Translations under genes and position numbers: made by a program
In this document: positions 23,301 through 36,174 of the stretch, one piece after another
How the letters are laid out: each line of letters starts with the position of its first letter
Numbering within the stretch: position 1 is the stretch's first letter
From: Pomphorhynchus laevis
Lineage: Eukaryota > Acanthocephala > Palaeacanthocephala > Echinorhynchida > Pomphorhynchidae
Length of the DNA stretch: 64,000 nt
Assembly (NCBI GenBank): GCA_012934845.2
Contig: WNNJ02003404.1
Location: 25,943-89,942 of the forward strand
Direction: 5' to 3'
The notes under the pieces: generated by a model
What the model was told of the DNA's origin: nothing
Databases searched by the model: none
Seen by the model: the letters and a program-made list of their open reading frames with translations, nothing else

Positions 23301-24280
23301 GAATTGATGTGTTTTTTCATGAAATTGCGTGCCTATTAGCGTATTCCTTAAATACCGTACATCTCCTGAACCAGGCCGGGTGTTGCTGCCCACAGTAAAA
23401 GCATATAGGTGTAAGTTTGCGGTCAAAGATGTGGGATTCGTCAATGGAACCACACACGCCACAGGATTTCTTCCTACTACAGTTAGAGTCCCAATACCCC
23501 CAACAATGACATGTGTTGCAGCGAGGCCATGTCATATTATCACCGCCTACGTGTGTGAACAACAAGTTGCATCCCATAAAGGTATTGCAAGCTGAATTGG
23601 CCAGTATGTTGGCATTTTCATCTGCAGCGTTTGCGAAGGCAATCGGCAATGGTGCACCCTTATTATCTTTAATAAACCTTATATTATGAAGATTAAATTT
23701 CTTTTCTAGAGCCTCGATGTCTGCTGCGTCGAGGTCTGGAATTATATTAGAGATTTTTACTGATCCCATAACAGGCTTGAATGCCAAAGTTCTTTTATGA
23801 GTGAAACAATTTATCATTGAAATATTTCGAGAATGCCATGACCAGATCTGGAGAAACAAATGACAGTCTATACGTATTGTTTATAACCTTTGCTGAGTTA
23901 AGAATTACTCTGTCTGGATATTCTCCAACAAAAGTTCTTAGGAATTCGTTGAAGAAAAGGTTTCTTGCTGTTGCCAGTTTTGGTGATATTATTATTAAAT
24001 TATCCAACTTTTTTATGGGAGGAAGTTACTCCTTTTCCTCAGGTAAATGAAAATTAGAAACAGTACTAACCTTGTTTCCAGGAAAGGTTTGGATTTTAGG
24101 ATGATTTTTCATCGTCTTGATGTTTGTGTAAGCAACGTTTTTGCTGGTAAAAAGCGTTTTCAAATTTGTTAAAAGCGTGCTTCAAGTTAAATCTTTACGA
24201 CCAATAATTTCACAGCGATATGTTATTGTCGACGCTTATTCTGTATTTTACGTTGTTTCACATTTATTAATTCTCTAGAA
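20329..24280 (-). mobile_element. LINE A copy 3, degenerate but near full length
   Basis: From right to left: a 5' leader, ORF1 (22894-24007, with NLLFTHVGGDNMTWPRC and the knuckle CNTCHCWGYWDSNC), ORF2 endonuclease start (MNILQWNSGGASALSLLSG, 22651-22833), LLGDLNEITG (22384-22602), RT words (21161-21872) and the palm with VVYTDGTITLFSG (20769-21236), in which YADD has become YTDG. The tail AATAAATAAATAAAG is at 20330. Many stops and frame changes; inactive. The 5' leader (about 24160-24250) has a reversed relative at 36650-36750. Confidence 0.85.
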
Positions 24281-24289
24281 ATAAAATTT

Positions 24290-26118
24290 ACCGTAATTTA
24301 AGCAAACATGGAACAGAAATCAAGTATTTCTAAGGTAATTTCGTTTGTAACAACACCTAAGGTAAGAGATTTGTTATCTAATGATTATTAGGGTAATGGG
24401 GTTCTTTACCCATATCCAAGCTTAAAATTCTTATAAATTGTCAGAGCCTATAAAAAGGCACAAATTGTACAGCATTTTCCTGCGAAGCTTCGCAGAGCAG
24501 TACAGAAACAGAATATTATTTAATACGGTTAGGTACTACAAGACGGAGGTTAAAAGTTCCTTTGCCACCTCTTATTTGGCTAAAGGTCGCATTTACAATC
24601 CCATTACGACAAAACTCAAGACCTTAGCATATATGCTCCGTCTTCCCAATCTCTCTGTTTCTGCCAGACTAGCTCACTCGAATGAATATTGGAGCGCTAG
24701 GTATAGGTTTCAACTGGGTAAGGATAGGGCAAGCATTGCTTTCCTTAATACAGCTGTCTTCCTTCTGGAAGATATTCAAGAAGGAGAAATTTGTCTGCTA
24801 CAAGGATAGAGCATTGGGGTGGATTGGAAAAATAGGTCTTGATAAGGTTTTGGAGGAGTCACTATCTCTACATAATTACGGAGCCATAAATTACCTCAAC
24901 CAATCCCGCCTTTGGGAGACATTATTTAGAGATCTATCTGCCACATATATTCTTGACTCATGGGGGCCCCTTCCGGGCACCTCCAAACCCGTCGTTCCAC
25001 TCTCTTCTCGTGTCTGTCAGCTTTTGAAGCCGAACAAAGAAGAGAAGTTGCCGTCACAATGCTTTTGGACACCCCTTCCGATGTGGTTGGCATCAACATT
25101 GGTATACGAGTTTTTATACTTAAGAACAATCCGGTCTCTTGTTCTAAAGACCTGCGGCCCATTTCGATTCAGAATTTCCTCGTGTCGATTTACGAGAAAG
25201 CGCTTGCGCGTAAAATCCGTGATAATTTAAGTAAGCGAAATTTAATACCACCAGGTTTTCATGGGTTCGTCAAAGGTCGCTCGATTCATTCAGCTGTAGG
25301 TTAAGTGCATCAGTTCTGTCAGGAGAATGGTTATCAACTTGCTGTGGCTGTTTTCCTTGACTTTTATGCTGCATTTGACCGCATATTCAATCCCTTTGTT
25401 ATCTCTCCTCTCAGGTCCCTTGGGTTGCTTGCGAGAATTGTTAAAAGGGTGGAAATACCGCTGTACACCAAGCAATTCTTTTATGAAGACGACCCTGATG
25501 CGCGTCAGTTCTACCCTATCACGTGAGTGCCCCAAGGTTCCCCTCTTTCTCCTATCTTGTTTCTTGCTGCATCCATTGAACTCTTCAAAATATATAAACG
25601 CGAACAACGTCTAGTGGTATACGCTGATGATACCACAGCCATGTTCTCTGGACGCAGGTGCAAAGACGTAGTCTCAGACATCAGCCGTTTCTTTTTAAGA
25701 TTAAAAGACCAGTTAACCCTGTCCAATCTTATCTTAAACTCTGTCAAATCGCAGGTGGTAGTTTTCCACGGCGCCCCTGCAACAACGCGACAACTTAAGA
25801 GACTAGCACTCTCTGCCCTCTCCTCCATTTTGACTAATCAACCCCTCCCTACCTTCAAGAGTCAAGTAAAATACCTGGGGTTTACTGTAACAGTGAAGTG
25901 GTCGGTGAAAGCCGAACTGGATAGAGTTAAACGTATCCTGAAGAAAGCTAGATGGGCCCTGAAACGAGCCCAGCATATGTCATTGAAAGGGAAAACCCAA
26001 GTGCGCCTATGGGGGTGCTTGGGCTATCTCGGGATTATTCTTATTTTCTAGAGGACGTCCCCCAGAGTAAAGGATAAGGTTTCTCAAGCTCTTCGTCTCG
26101 AGATTACCAACCATAGTC
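24290..26118 (+). mobile_element. LINE A copy 4, internally deleted, plus strand
   Basis: Head-to-head with copy 3. ORF1 starts MEQKSSISK (24309) and reaches SFATSYLAKG at about 24580. There it jumps straight to ORF2 residue about 267 (GRIYNPITTKLKTLA), so about 2.1 kb covering the ORF1 end and the endonuclease has been lost. The RT part (24682-26051) retains RPISIQN, FLDFYAAFDRI, PQGSPLSPILFLAAS and VVYADDTTAMFSG, with frame changes near 25090, 25300 and 25525. The 3' end stops near 26118, at a pair of snap-back hairpins, without the usual tail. Confidence 0.85.
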
Positions 26119-26119
26119 C

Positions 26120-26185
26120 GCCTCGAAGTAAGTGCTTCAAGGCAGACATTTTCATTTACGAAGTAAGTGCTTCGTAAATGAAAAT
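26120..26185. repeat. Two adjacent snap-back hairpins at the broken LINE A end
   Basis: Hairpin 1: GCCTCGAAG (26120-26128) with CTTCAAGGC (26135-26143). Hairpin 2: 26148-26163 is the exact reverse complement of 26170-26185 (16 bp) around TAAGTG. Both contain GAAGTAAGTGCTTC. No terminator function is implied in a eukaryote; they mark a rearranged junction. Confidence 0.75.
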
Positions 26186-28679
26186 TGAGTGTTTTAAAAT
26201 GATATAGCTCTTAAATTGTGTTGTGTTGACGCAAGATGTCTTTTAGATAAAACATTTTTGAAATATTGATATTTGTAATATTTAGGGAGAAACAAATTAT
26301 TGTAACAATGATATCATTTCATTTACTGTTTGTACAGAGCTGACAGATGAGGCTGAAGGCTTGAAAAATCTTGGTAATAGACCTAATGAATTCAGGATAT
26401 ATGCCATATTATACACATACATACCCCTTAAGGCATACCAACAGGGCGGAGTTGGTGATGGAATGTTTCAATTCTTTTCAAGTTACACTTCACTAAATTG
26501 TTATTCTAACTAAAAGCATCATTATTGAACCAAAAAGAAGATTAAGTACGAAATGATGACAAGGTATGATTTTCCTATTTCTTCTCAGTTGTATTTTGTA
26601 ACGAGAATTCCGATATTCTTTCAAGGTATTGCTCGAAGACAAATATTAGGTAGCTGGTGCATCTTAATTATGATCTTGAGTTTTGTTATAGTTGGACTGA
26701 AACTATGAACTTTATGAGTTCAAAATAATCGCTGAGGTTTGAAGAAAGAGGATGGTGTGAAATCGGATAAAACCCACACTATTTACTATTGGAAATAAGT
26801 TTAATGAGGCTTGGCAGAAGACAATTCTAATTAAATCATAATGACACCTCCTCTTTTGTATGCTATCTTTCTCTATTCCTCAAAGAATTCACGAGGTGTT
26901 AAGACTACTTAATACAGGATGCCTTCTGCAGTCATTTCTGATTAATCAATAAAACATCAGCAACAAATGATGTATAAGGTATTTGCTTGTTGACTGTTGA
27001 TAACTGTACTAATCTAACGAGTATTTCTGTCTTTGAAATATTTAAAGATCATGTTCTAATTAATAACAAGTATTCCATCTCGATTTTTCAATTGTATTTT
27101 TATGTATTCTTATCTTTCCAGGTCAAATATAGTTTGATACATACTTTATGAAAAGTAAGAGTGATGAGGTCTTACTTACGAAATGAAATAGGAAGTTATG
27201 GGCTTTTAAAGAATTTGAGTTATGTCTTAAGGAGTCTGTATTAATTTTCATTTCTGAAAGATAATAGTGTTTCATCTCGACCGAGCAAAGCAATTGGTAG
27301 AAGGTACTCCCAAATTCCAATAAAAGATAGTGAACAAGAAGTTGGACTAGCTATTGGGTAAATTAAACATATGCCTATATTTTGAATTGTACTTGATTTA
27401 TTTAAACCTCAATTTTTATACCGAAAATCGAATACTTGCCAAATGGTTAAGTTTGCGGAATGAGGTGTGGATTATGATTGAAAATAGAAACAATAGTATG
27501 TAAGATCATATTTTGCATGAAAGTTTGCATATGAATAGCTTAGACATTTATGGTCAATATATATTCAAAAATTCTCGTTTCAGAATATTTGAAGTGTGGA
27601 TTGGTAGCTGATAATGTATCCTTGGATTCTGCAAAGAAAACTAATACACTAAAAGAAGATCAAGAAGTTTCACGATGTAGTTGAATCTATTCTCTCATCA
27701 ATACCACATTGTGTCGATAATCAAAGACGAAAACACTTTCCACAAGCAGCGGGTTATCACAAGCCTAGCCTTTCGCCTATTCAATTCACATTTATAATAC
27801 ATAACACTATTTTACATTATTTATACATGTTCTAAACTGCTTATTGCACGAATGAATATATTATATTCTTTAATAAACAGCAGAGCTAATTAAAAATGCT
27901 TATATTTTAAGTTATTTATAATTATGCTGATTATGGCCAATCATACCAATTCAAAAGTACATTAAAATTATAGATTAAAAAGATTTTGTCAAGTCTTTCC
28001 AGAATCTCAAGCTATTTACTATCAGTGAATAGTTTGAGAATTTAATGATTTAATATTAGAAAGATAATATCGACAAGTAGAGATCTAAATTCGTGAGGAT
28101 TAATACATTAGCTGTTTCTAGAGATAAAATCAAGGGAATAAATGGAAAACTATGTAGAATTTATGAAAAGCTTGGTCAATAGAATTACCATTTTTTACTT
28201 AAGATTACCCACAAGAATGCATAATTAGATTAATCTATAGATTACAACCAAGATTGTATATACTCTACTCAATATTTGATAATTACTAAAGGCCACTAAG
28301 AAAAGTTTGATAGGTTCTCCATACCCTTAAGGGTAGTGTATTTTCTTGTCAGATAATTTGAAAAACTGAAGATTGCATATTAGTGCTTATCATATTTATT
28401 GACGAACATGTAAGCGTGATATGAAATGTCCAAATGTAAAAGCACGAAAAAATAAAAGATAACCCAAGGATAGCATTAATATTGTCTTTTTAAATAATAG
28501 ATTGCTTGACAAATAGGCGTTCTTATATTTTGTTAGATTTGTAATTTATGCTGTTACATTTATGAGCCTAAACAAATAATAATAAGATGTTCTTAATAGA
28601 AAAAACAAAATACATAACATAAAGTAACATAGAAAATGTCATAAATCAAAGACAACAAACAGTCAAATGTAGTCTGCAG
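26186..28679. other. AT-rich DNA without recognised genes
   Basis: About 2.5 kb. Short open frames only, none with a recognisable domain, and no repeat family shared with the rest of the window that I could see. Confidence 0.45.
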
Positions 28680-30780
28680 ACCAATCAATCACTTTCCGTC
28701 TTCCAAACTTTCACGGCCCCAAATCCATTGGGATCTGAGCCCCCAACCAATCCAACACGCCGCTTTCCGACTGAACCACCCAGGGTCTTTCACCCCCCCC
28801 CGGAGAATCCAATCGGCGCGGACGATGCTGGGTAAACGAGAGACGAGGAGCTTAATAAACCTTAGCCTTTGCTCTGGGGGACGTCCTCTTGAAAAAAGAC
28901 TAATCCCGAGATAGCCCAGGTACCCCAAAGGCGTACCTGGGTTTTCCATTTAACAACAGATGCTGGGCTCGTTTCAGGACCCATCTAGCTCTCTTCAGGA
29001 TACGTTTAAGTCTATCCAGGTCAGCTTTCGCCAACCAGTTCACCGTAACGGTGAACCCCATGTATTTGACTCGACTCGTGAAGACAGGGAGTGGTTCACG
29101 GGCAAATATGGAGGAGAAGGCAGAGAGTGCTCATCTCTTGAGCTTTTGCTTTGTTGCAGGGGTGCCATGAAAGACGACCACCTGCGTCTAAAAGTCCTTC
29201 ATGAGTCCTTCATCTCAAGGACTCTTGACTAAGGTCAAGAGTCCTTGAGATGAAGAGGAGTGAGGTTGGGTTATGTACGAAGTATAGTGGGTATAAATGT
29301 GCTTTGGGATGTGTCGAGTAATGTCCTGGGGGAGACGGATAGATCGCGTCTCCTGAAGGACTATAACATCTGCGTCTCTACCAGATAAAAGTCTAAAGGC
29401 ATAACCACCTCCCGAATTCCACTGAAGAATATTCAGTGAAAAAGGCTCGGGTTTATTCACCATTGTGTTAAATTAGATGGTAGGAGGATGCCAACCTGGA
29501 CAGAACTATGTGCAAGAGCGTTGCCCCCTTGCCACTAGCCCCATCACAGGCCAGACCCCAAGGCAATATCTTCATTTCCCTGAGAGGCACTTAAGTCTTT
29601 TAGAATCTTTCCCACCTTAAGTGGAGGAACCATTCTGGCAGAACCCCCTCTTCTTAGTTCGGGTGGGGGGTTGACTTAAGGTCTACTGGAACCTGAGTGA
29701 CAGTAGGAGTGAACAGAGGGATAAAAAATGCCTTTAGCTCAGCGATGATTGTGCGTTTTTGATTCGCCAAAAGTGTAAGGATGTCGTTGTTAGACATTCC
29801 GACTGGAGCAGCAGCTTCTACATAGGAGTGAGACGGGGGTTTCATAAATCGTTGACGATATTTCTTGAACGAGGCGCACTTGCGCGACCATGCAGGATGA
29901 TCCCCACGGCAGTTAATGCACGAGGGGGTGCCAGACATTTTTCATTGCATACCATGTGGATACACTCAGTCGTTCCACATACCCCACATGTTTAAGCCTT
30001 ACTACATGTAGACCCCCAATGTCCCCAGCAGTGGCATCTTTGACAGTGGGGGAACGTCCATCTGTCTTCCTCAATTATTGTAAATTTTAAGTTAAAACCC
30101 ATAAAGGGGTTGCCTGAGGAACGGGATAATAGTAGTCCACTATCTAAGTCAGCATTCGCAAATCCAACTGGGAGGGGCTCGCCTCCTTCCCCAGTGCTCA
30201 CCTAACTGAGTGCAATTTGAAGCGACTCTTGAGCTTGTTCGAGTCATCCTCGTCTAAGTACAGTGGAAAGTTCGAAATCTTAAGGCTACATTGGAGCGGC
30301 TTGATAGTGATCGACCCGTGATCAAGATAATGCTCCTCGAAATAAGCCTTATACTCATCTAATATTGAGGTGTTAGTAAAAAAATCTTCACTGAGTTGGG
30401 ATAAACCTTAACAGAGTTAAATATAACTCTTTTGTCGTGAAGACTAATAAAATCACGAAGAAACGTTTGGAACAGGTTATGTTTTTCTATAGGTTTTAAC
30501 GCTTGTATTATGCACAAGTGTGCTAGCTTTGGAATATGGGGTAATATCTCCTTATCCGAGTCCAGAAAAAAATCACCACTTACTTGTGAGTCCGTCATAC
30601 CTTTGGAAGAGAATTGATGACCAGGAACATTTGCTTCTTCCTTGTTTGCTTGGAAATCGTTGCAAAATAACGAGCTTTGAAGCTCCGATATGCTTGACAT
30701 TTTTTTGTTCTCTAAACAAATAGGCGTTGTAACATTTGATTATTTACTATTGAACATTTTTAAAGCGATGCTTTGAACAA
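28680..30780 (-). mobile_element. LINE A copy 5, internally deleted
   Basis: From right to left: ORF1 (MSSISELQSSLFCNDFQ near 30700; knuckles CQRCHCWGHWGSTC at about 30000 and CINCRGDHPAWSRKC near 29900), ORF2 start (NILQWNSGGGYAFRLLSG, 29215-29463), then directly the last RT and C-terminal part (28689-29200, ending WFSRKAACWIGWGLRS). Most of the endonuclease and the RT palm are gone. The join at about 29209-29254 is an inverted duplication. Confidence 0.85.
29209..29254. repeat. Snap-back inverted duplication at a LINE A deletion junction
   Basis: CATCTCAAGGACTCTTGAC (29211-29229) is repeated in reverse complement at 29234-29252 with only TAAG between. The right arm is normal LINE A sequence; the left arm is the extra inverted copy placed at the deletion point. 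Confidence 0.85.
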
Positions 30781-30859
30781 AAACTCTTAATCTTTTCAAT
30801 ACGCCATTTAAGTGAGAAATTACAGTGTGCTGGCGAAAACCGGGTTTTCCTTTTATCTT

Positions 30860-31450
30860 CACAAATAAAGGATTGACAATTTAATCGTAATGGGGAACTC
30901 CAGGTATCTTACTCGATATGAAATGAAATGGCTAATTAGGCGAAATGGAGGAGAGTGTAGATATTGCTAATCTCTTCTACCTTTTATAGTTGTAGGGACA
31001 CCATGAAAGGCAACCGTCTGCGTTTCAGATGGGTTCAGAAGAAGATTAGATGAGGAAGCTGTCCTTTTAATCTTAGGAAGAATTTGCTGACTTTAGATTA
31101 TATCCTTGCACCTGCGTTCAAAAAAGGGTTGCGGTATCTTCAGCGTATACCACAAGATGTTATTCACGTATCATAGTGTTAAACAGAATACTGGAAGCAG
31201 CAAGTTACAAGAATTGAGAAAGGGAGAGTCTCGGGGCACACCTGTAATCGGGTAGAACTGACTTTTATCAAGGTCGTCTTCATAAATACGCTTGGTATAC
31301 AACGATATATCCACCCTGTTTACAATTCTCACAGGCAACCCGAGGGACCTGAGTTAAGAGATATCAAAAGCAATGGAAATACGGTTAAATTCAGTGGATA
31401 AGTCAAAATAAATGGTCACAGCAAGCTAATGTTCGTTATCCTGACAAAAT
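30860..31450 (-). mobile_element. LINE A copy 6, RT fragment
   Basis: A strongly diverged palm region. TATACCACAAGATGTTATTC near 31145 corresponds to the YADD segment, and the motif A region lies near 31400. A tail-like AATAAAGGATTGAC is at 30865. It is cut at 31450 by the start of another LINE. Confidence 0.7.
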
Positions 31451-33262
31451 CTTAAACTCAATTCTTTCACGATCATCTACCCCTTGTAATATAAATCCTG
31501 ATGAATTTTCTTCTTATCTACAAACTAAGCTATCTAATTTACTTTCCCTACTACCCATAGCCCCTTGTACCCACTCTTATCTTTAAATACTTCCCTCCCA
31601 GAACTATTCCACCTTCTTCCCGTTTCGTCTGATGAAGTTTCTTCGGTTCTGCTGTCATTACCTAATAAAACCTCTCCTTCTGACCCAATTCCCACTCACT
31701 TACTTAAAAATATCTGCACTTTTATCTTACCCTTCCTAACCACATTGTTCAACTCGTCCATCCGTAGCTGTACATTTCCTTCCATCTGGAAATGCGCCAC
31801 TGTTCGTCCTATCATCAAAAAGCAATCTCTCGACTCTTCACTACCATCTTCGTACCGTCCAATCTCACTTCTCCCAACCCTCTCTAAACTCCTTGAGCGT
31901 CTCGTTCTTAAGCAAGTTAATACATATCTCTATTCCTCTAACTTATTTCCTCTCTTCCAAGCCGCTTTTCGCTCTAATTACTCTACCGAAATTGCATGTC
32001 TTAAAGTTTATAACGACTTACTCATATCGCGCGATCATAAATTATGTAGTGTCATAGTTTCTCTTGATCTATCGTCTGCTTTTGACATCGTCGATCACTC
32101 GATTCTTCTCCATCGCCTTCGTCATGATTATGGCTTCTCTTTACCCACGGTATCATGGTTTTCTTCATATCTATCAAACCGTACATTTCGCGTATATTCT
32201 AACTCTTCTCTCTCCCATCCTTCGTCCATTCCGTCCGTTGTTCCGCAAGGCTCCGTATTAGGCCCTATACTTTTCTCTCTTCTTCTTGGTGATTTGTCTT
32301 CGATTTCTCATAAATTTAACTTCCATGTTATGCAATATGCTGATGACATTCTCATCTATGCTCATGCACCTGTTTATCGTATTCGCGATCTTAGTGTTTC
32401 TGCTTCCGACTGCCTTGTCTCAATTTCCAATCATCTTTCTTCCCTTCGCCTTTCTCTGAATCCTGATAAATCCAAAATTATGTGGATCCTACCTCGACGC
32501 CTCGGCTTCGAACCTCCCTCCGTATCATTAAATTCTAAAATTCTTCCTATCGTTGATAATCTCGTTTTCCTAGGCTTCCATTTTGACAACCGACTTTCAC
32601 TTAAACCTTTCGTTAGAGATAAAGTACGCTCATCTACCTTGATACTCCGCAACCTCCGTCAAGTTCGTAGATTGATCGATTTCCCTTGTATGACTCTCAT
32701 ATCATCTCTCCTTTTTTCTAGACTCGATTATTGTCTTAGTCTATTTTCCAACTCACCTAAATCCACTCTTCTTCCCCTACAACGCATCGTCAACGCAGCT
32801 GTCCGAATTCTCCTCCGTCTTCGTCGTTTTGATCACACATCCTACCATCTTGCTTCTCTCGATTTGCCTACAATTTATTGTCGTGTTCAAATTCGTCTTC
32901 TTATCGTTGCTTTCCGCCTTGTAACTTTTCATACCCCTTCATTTCTCAACCTTCCTTTTCTTGATAATTCTCGTCCTGTTTACTGCTCCTTGCGTTCCTG
33001 TAATTCCCTTCTTTTACATGTCCCAAACTACTCTACCTCCTTTGGACTCCGCTCCTTCCTGGTGGCTGCTCCTCTATCGTGGAATCATCTGCCCATTCAT
33101 ATACGCCAATCAACTTCCCTGCAGTGCTTCAAACGACAAATCCGATCCCATCTGAACAATTTAACTGCTTGACTTTCTCATTTTGTTTGTGGACTTGTAA
33201 GCGTACAGCTTGTACGCATTTGCCACATTAAATAAATTTGTATTATTATTATTATTATTATT
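31451..33262 (+). mobile_element. 5'-truncated LINE with largely open RT and (ATT)n tail
   Basis: A different LINE family (CR1/L2/jockey-like). The main open frame covers 31565-33172 (535 aa): RPISLLPTLSKLLERLV, motif A SLDLSSAFDIVDHS, motif B SVVPQGSVLGPILFSLL, motif C MQYADDILIYAHA, then LSLNPDKSKIMWI and FLGFHFDNRLSL. The C-terminal region ends HLNNLTA. Upstream the frame continues with NPDEFSSYLQTKLSNLL but is shifted near 31585. There is no endonuclease domain, so the copy is 5'-truncated and cannot move by itself. An AATAAA precedes an ATT microsatellite at 33241-33262, a common 3' end in this group. Confidence 0.88.
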
Positions 33263-33890
33263 TCCTCAACAACGGAAATATTTCTGCTTCTTGCTAATGG
33301 AACTGTTGTTGTTGCTCTTGTTCCTACTCCCACTCTTACCTTTAAAACAAACTTCATTGATAAAAATAAATGCTTCATAAGTGAAATCCTGTTTTAATTG
33401 CCGGAATGTTTAAGCGTACTCAAACCGTAAATCAATTGTACCCTCTGTATAACGAGCTACAGGAACAGGAAATACATTTTTACGGTTTAGTGAAAATTGC
33501 GAATACACCTATCAACAAAAGATGTTGAAACTGTGATGTTAAATTCATTTATAGGTCGGGTCACGATCTCGGAAAGAGAAAGTAAACAATTATCATTAAT
33601 TAATTGTTGTATATTGTTTCTTTGAGTTTCAGATAGTTTTAGCGGTCGTTTTCCATCTATTGTCTTTGCTTATTCCTTACCAGTTTGTATAAATTTACAT
33701 ACAATATTTGATACTGTAGTTCTGGGCAAGCCAATGAGGTGTGAGATCGATTAAACATTAATACCATAAATTGTAAGTTTGTTACAATAAGTGATATTAA
33801 TTCAGAAGATACTTGAGTTCTTCTCGAGATTTCTCTAAACTTTGAATTATTTGGTGTGTGATTGGTTTCAATTGTTAATTCATTCACAGA
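33263..33890 (-). pseudogene. Tc1/mariner-type transposase fragment
   Basis: Read on the minus strand in shifting frames: a helix-turn-helix half (LIGLPRTTVSNIVCKF, then KRPLKLSETQRNNIQQLIND) and the next domain (EGTIDLRFEYA, then FIFINEVCFK, then PLARSRNISVVE). In intact relatives the last block reads FIFIDEVGF, so the catalytic Asp has become Asn here. Several stops and frame changes. The C-terminal side is cut by the (ATT)n tail of the LINE at 33262, which suggests that the LINE landed in this transposon. Confidence 0.7.
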
Positions 33891-34369
33891 TGTTGAAATT
33901 CTTTCCGTTGTTGAGATAGAGAAATTTTTGACCTGACCATAATCAATGCAACAGTGACTATATTGAATTCAAGATGACCATAATCAATGCAATAGTGACC
34001 ATATTTAATGCAACACTGATAATATTAGACGAAAAACACTGTACTAATCAACATTGCTGATTTCAATATCCTTTGATCTTACTTACCTTACGTTCGTTGA
34101 TCTTCATAAATAATTTCATTATTTATATTTTCGAGCACGATTTAATATATACTCAGAAATTTTTTGAATGCGTACTATAAGGAAATTTTCTTATCCCCAA
34201 CTTTAATAACAATGTTTATCACAATTTTATTTTATCAGCATCGATATGCAAGAACGTAAATCTCTACATCAATCAGATGTGATTGACTAGCAATACCACT
34301 GTCCGCGTCAATTGTGCCTAGGATCATCCAGTTTTCGCGTCCCTATTTAAAATAATTCTTGGATCATTT
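33891..34369. other. AT-rich spacer with a short tandem duplication
   Basis: GACCATAATCAATGCAACAG near 33936 recurs as GACCATAATCAATGCAATAG at about 33976, a duplication of about 40 bp with a third partial unit. No gene seen. Confidence 0.5.
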
Positions 34370-35000
34370 CCTCTTCGAGGAGAGAGTAATAAACTCAACT
34401 TATGCTTCTGAAGCTTCCTGTACTCACAAGCTCATGCTGATATTAGTTGATAAAAGGCTAAATGACTTTCAGAAAATAATTGAGACATTGGTAAGCAAAA
34501 TTCTTATCAGATTTTTTAATCCTCAGCTAGTGGAGGAGTAAAAAATAAGCAATTTTCAGGCTTCGAATAAGCGCACTTCCTAAACGACTGAAATTAAACC
34601 TTGGATCAAGCTTTCCAAGAAATATGTGTGGAATAAACAGGGAGATGATGATACTGTACTTGCACGTAATCTTGTGGGAAATACAAGCCAGCAGTTGGTT
34701 ATGACTGCAGCAGGAAGGTCAGCATTTCTACCGCCTTAACCAACTTAGTGATCTTCTTATATTTTTCATAATTGCCAACTCAATGGAAAGTAGTCGAAGC
34801 CCTATTTCATTGGATATCCTTCAGTGGAAATAAGGAGGTCATTTTACTAATCGACTTCTGCCTTTTCGAGGTATTTACGTTATCGTCCTTCAGGAAACTA
34901 AATCCATCCGAACCTATCAGAAAATTACCCGAAATTTATCAAAGTATATAACCCCACCTAACTATTGTTCATCTCAAGGTCTTGTAACTATATTTTGAAG
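34370..35000 (+). mobile_element. LINE A copy 7, 5' fragment, plus strand
   Basis: 34359-34541 resembles the end of ORF1. 34640-34740 matches the interval between the ORFs. 34783-34998 reads as the ORF2 start with one stop (SLDILQWK, then VIVLQETKSIR, then SSQGLVTIF). It stops near 35000 within the endonuclease. Confidence 0.65.
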
Positions 35001-35240
35001 TTTACAACTGTCGAGATAATTTTAAGTTAATTTAATTGTATAGTCATTTTTACAATTAAAATTGTTTGATGACACTTTACTTTGCTTTAATCATATCCAA
35101 ATGCTAACAGCAGTATGCTATATTTCAGTATTGGTGGACTCGATCAGCTACTGATCAAATACCCACGTTTCACGTTTCGGTCCTATTAATATTGGTTTAC
35201 GATCACTCGACTCGTCTGGTTTATTGAGAATCAGATTGAA
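35001..35240 (+). repeat. Foldback-family repeat, single-arm copy
   Basis: Contains TTGTTTGATGACACTTTAC, TGCTAACAGCAGTATGC, TCAGCTACTGATCAAATAC and TTTACGATCACTCGACTCGT, the same blocks in the same order as (reversed) 35945-36115. Confidence 0.65.
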
Positions 35241-35810
35241 TGAAAGACTTGACATTTAGCAAATTTAATTAGAAATATTTTTGATTTTGAATTAAATAGC
35301 AAACGAGTCAGCTATAGTTTTTCAAAAGAAAATAATCCTTACTACAAAGCAAACTTAATACAACTAAACTTCTCTGCTAAGTTGCGAAGGTGTCTCACCT
35401 GCGATGGCCTTGGCGGCGGTGTGGAGTTCGGAAGCGTAAGTCCTTTAAGAAGACAAGCAGTGGAAGGCTCCTTCAGACTGGAAGAACAAAGCTTTGAAGG
35501 AGGTGATGTGTTCGAACAGAAGGGAGGTATGGAGATCATGCGATAAGACCGCTGGCCTCCGTCTGCTAGAATCCTCTCCTTATGTGGTACTAATCCTTCG
35601 ATTTTTGCTTATATATTCTAATTTTTGACAAAACATTTTCAACATACAGTTGTATTTTTTAAATAAAATCTTTATTATTATTTCTGATTTCAAATTAAAT
35701 CAGTATTGTTAGAGGAAATTTTTACCTTCAACTACCTTCAATTTGAAAACCTACATATTGTTTCCAAAAGATTACTATTATCAAAGTAGTCATATATAGT
35801 TTGCTTCCTA
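35241..35810. other. No gene recognised
   Basis: Between two copies of the same foldback family. 35342-35539 has a modest GC rise and a short minus-strand open frame without a recognisable domain. Confidence 0.35.
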
Positions 35811-36120
35811 ATTTTAAGTTAATATAATTATGCAGTCATTGTTACAATTGATTTTTTGTGACACTGTACGTTGCTTTGATCTTATCTATAAGCCAACAAC
35901 AGAAAGCTACATTTCAGCATTTGTGATTTCAGTAATTGTCAAAAAGGCAGACAAGTCGAGTGATCGTAAACCAATATAAAAAGGACAAAAACGTGAAACT
36001 TAGGTATTGGATCAGTAGCTGACCAAGTTTAACAATTATGAAATGTATCGTATTGCTGTTAGCATATAGATATGATTAAATCAAAGTGAAGTGTCATCAA
36101 ACAATTTCAATTGTCGAGAT
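35811..36120. repeat. Foldback-family repeat, inverted pair
   Basis: The left half (35840-35945) runs in the same direction as 35040-35140. The right half (35945-36115) is its reverse complement and continues into blocks found only in 35140-35240. The unit is therefore a partial copy joined head-to-head to a longer copy. Confidence 0.65.
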
Positions 36121-36174
36121 AATAATCATAAGAGCAATAATTAATAAATTACGGTTATGCTTCACTGGGATTTC

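Noticed and set aside
23329-23595. Plus-strand open frame of 88 codons
   Set aside because: It is the antisense shadow of the LINE A ORF1 zinc-knuckle region on the minus strand.
26120-26185. Hairpins as transcription terminators
   Set aside because: The genome is eukaryotic and the hairpins sit at a LINE breakpoint; rearrangement explains them.
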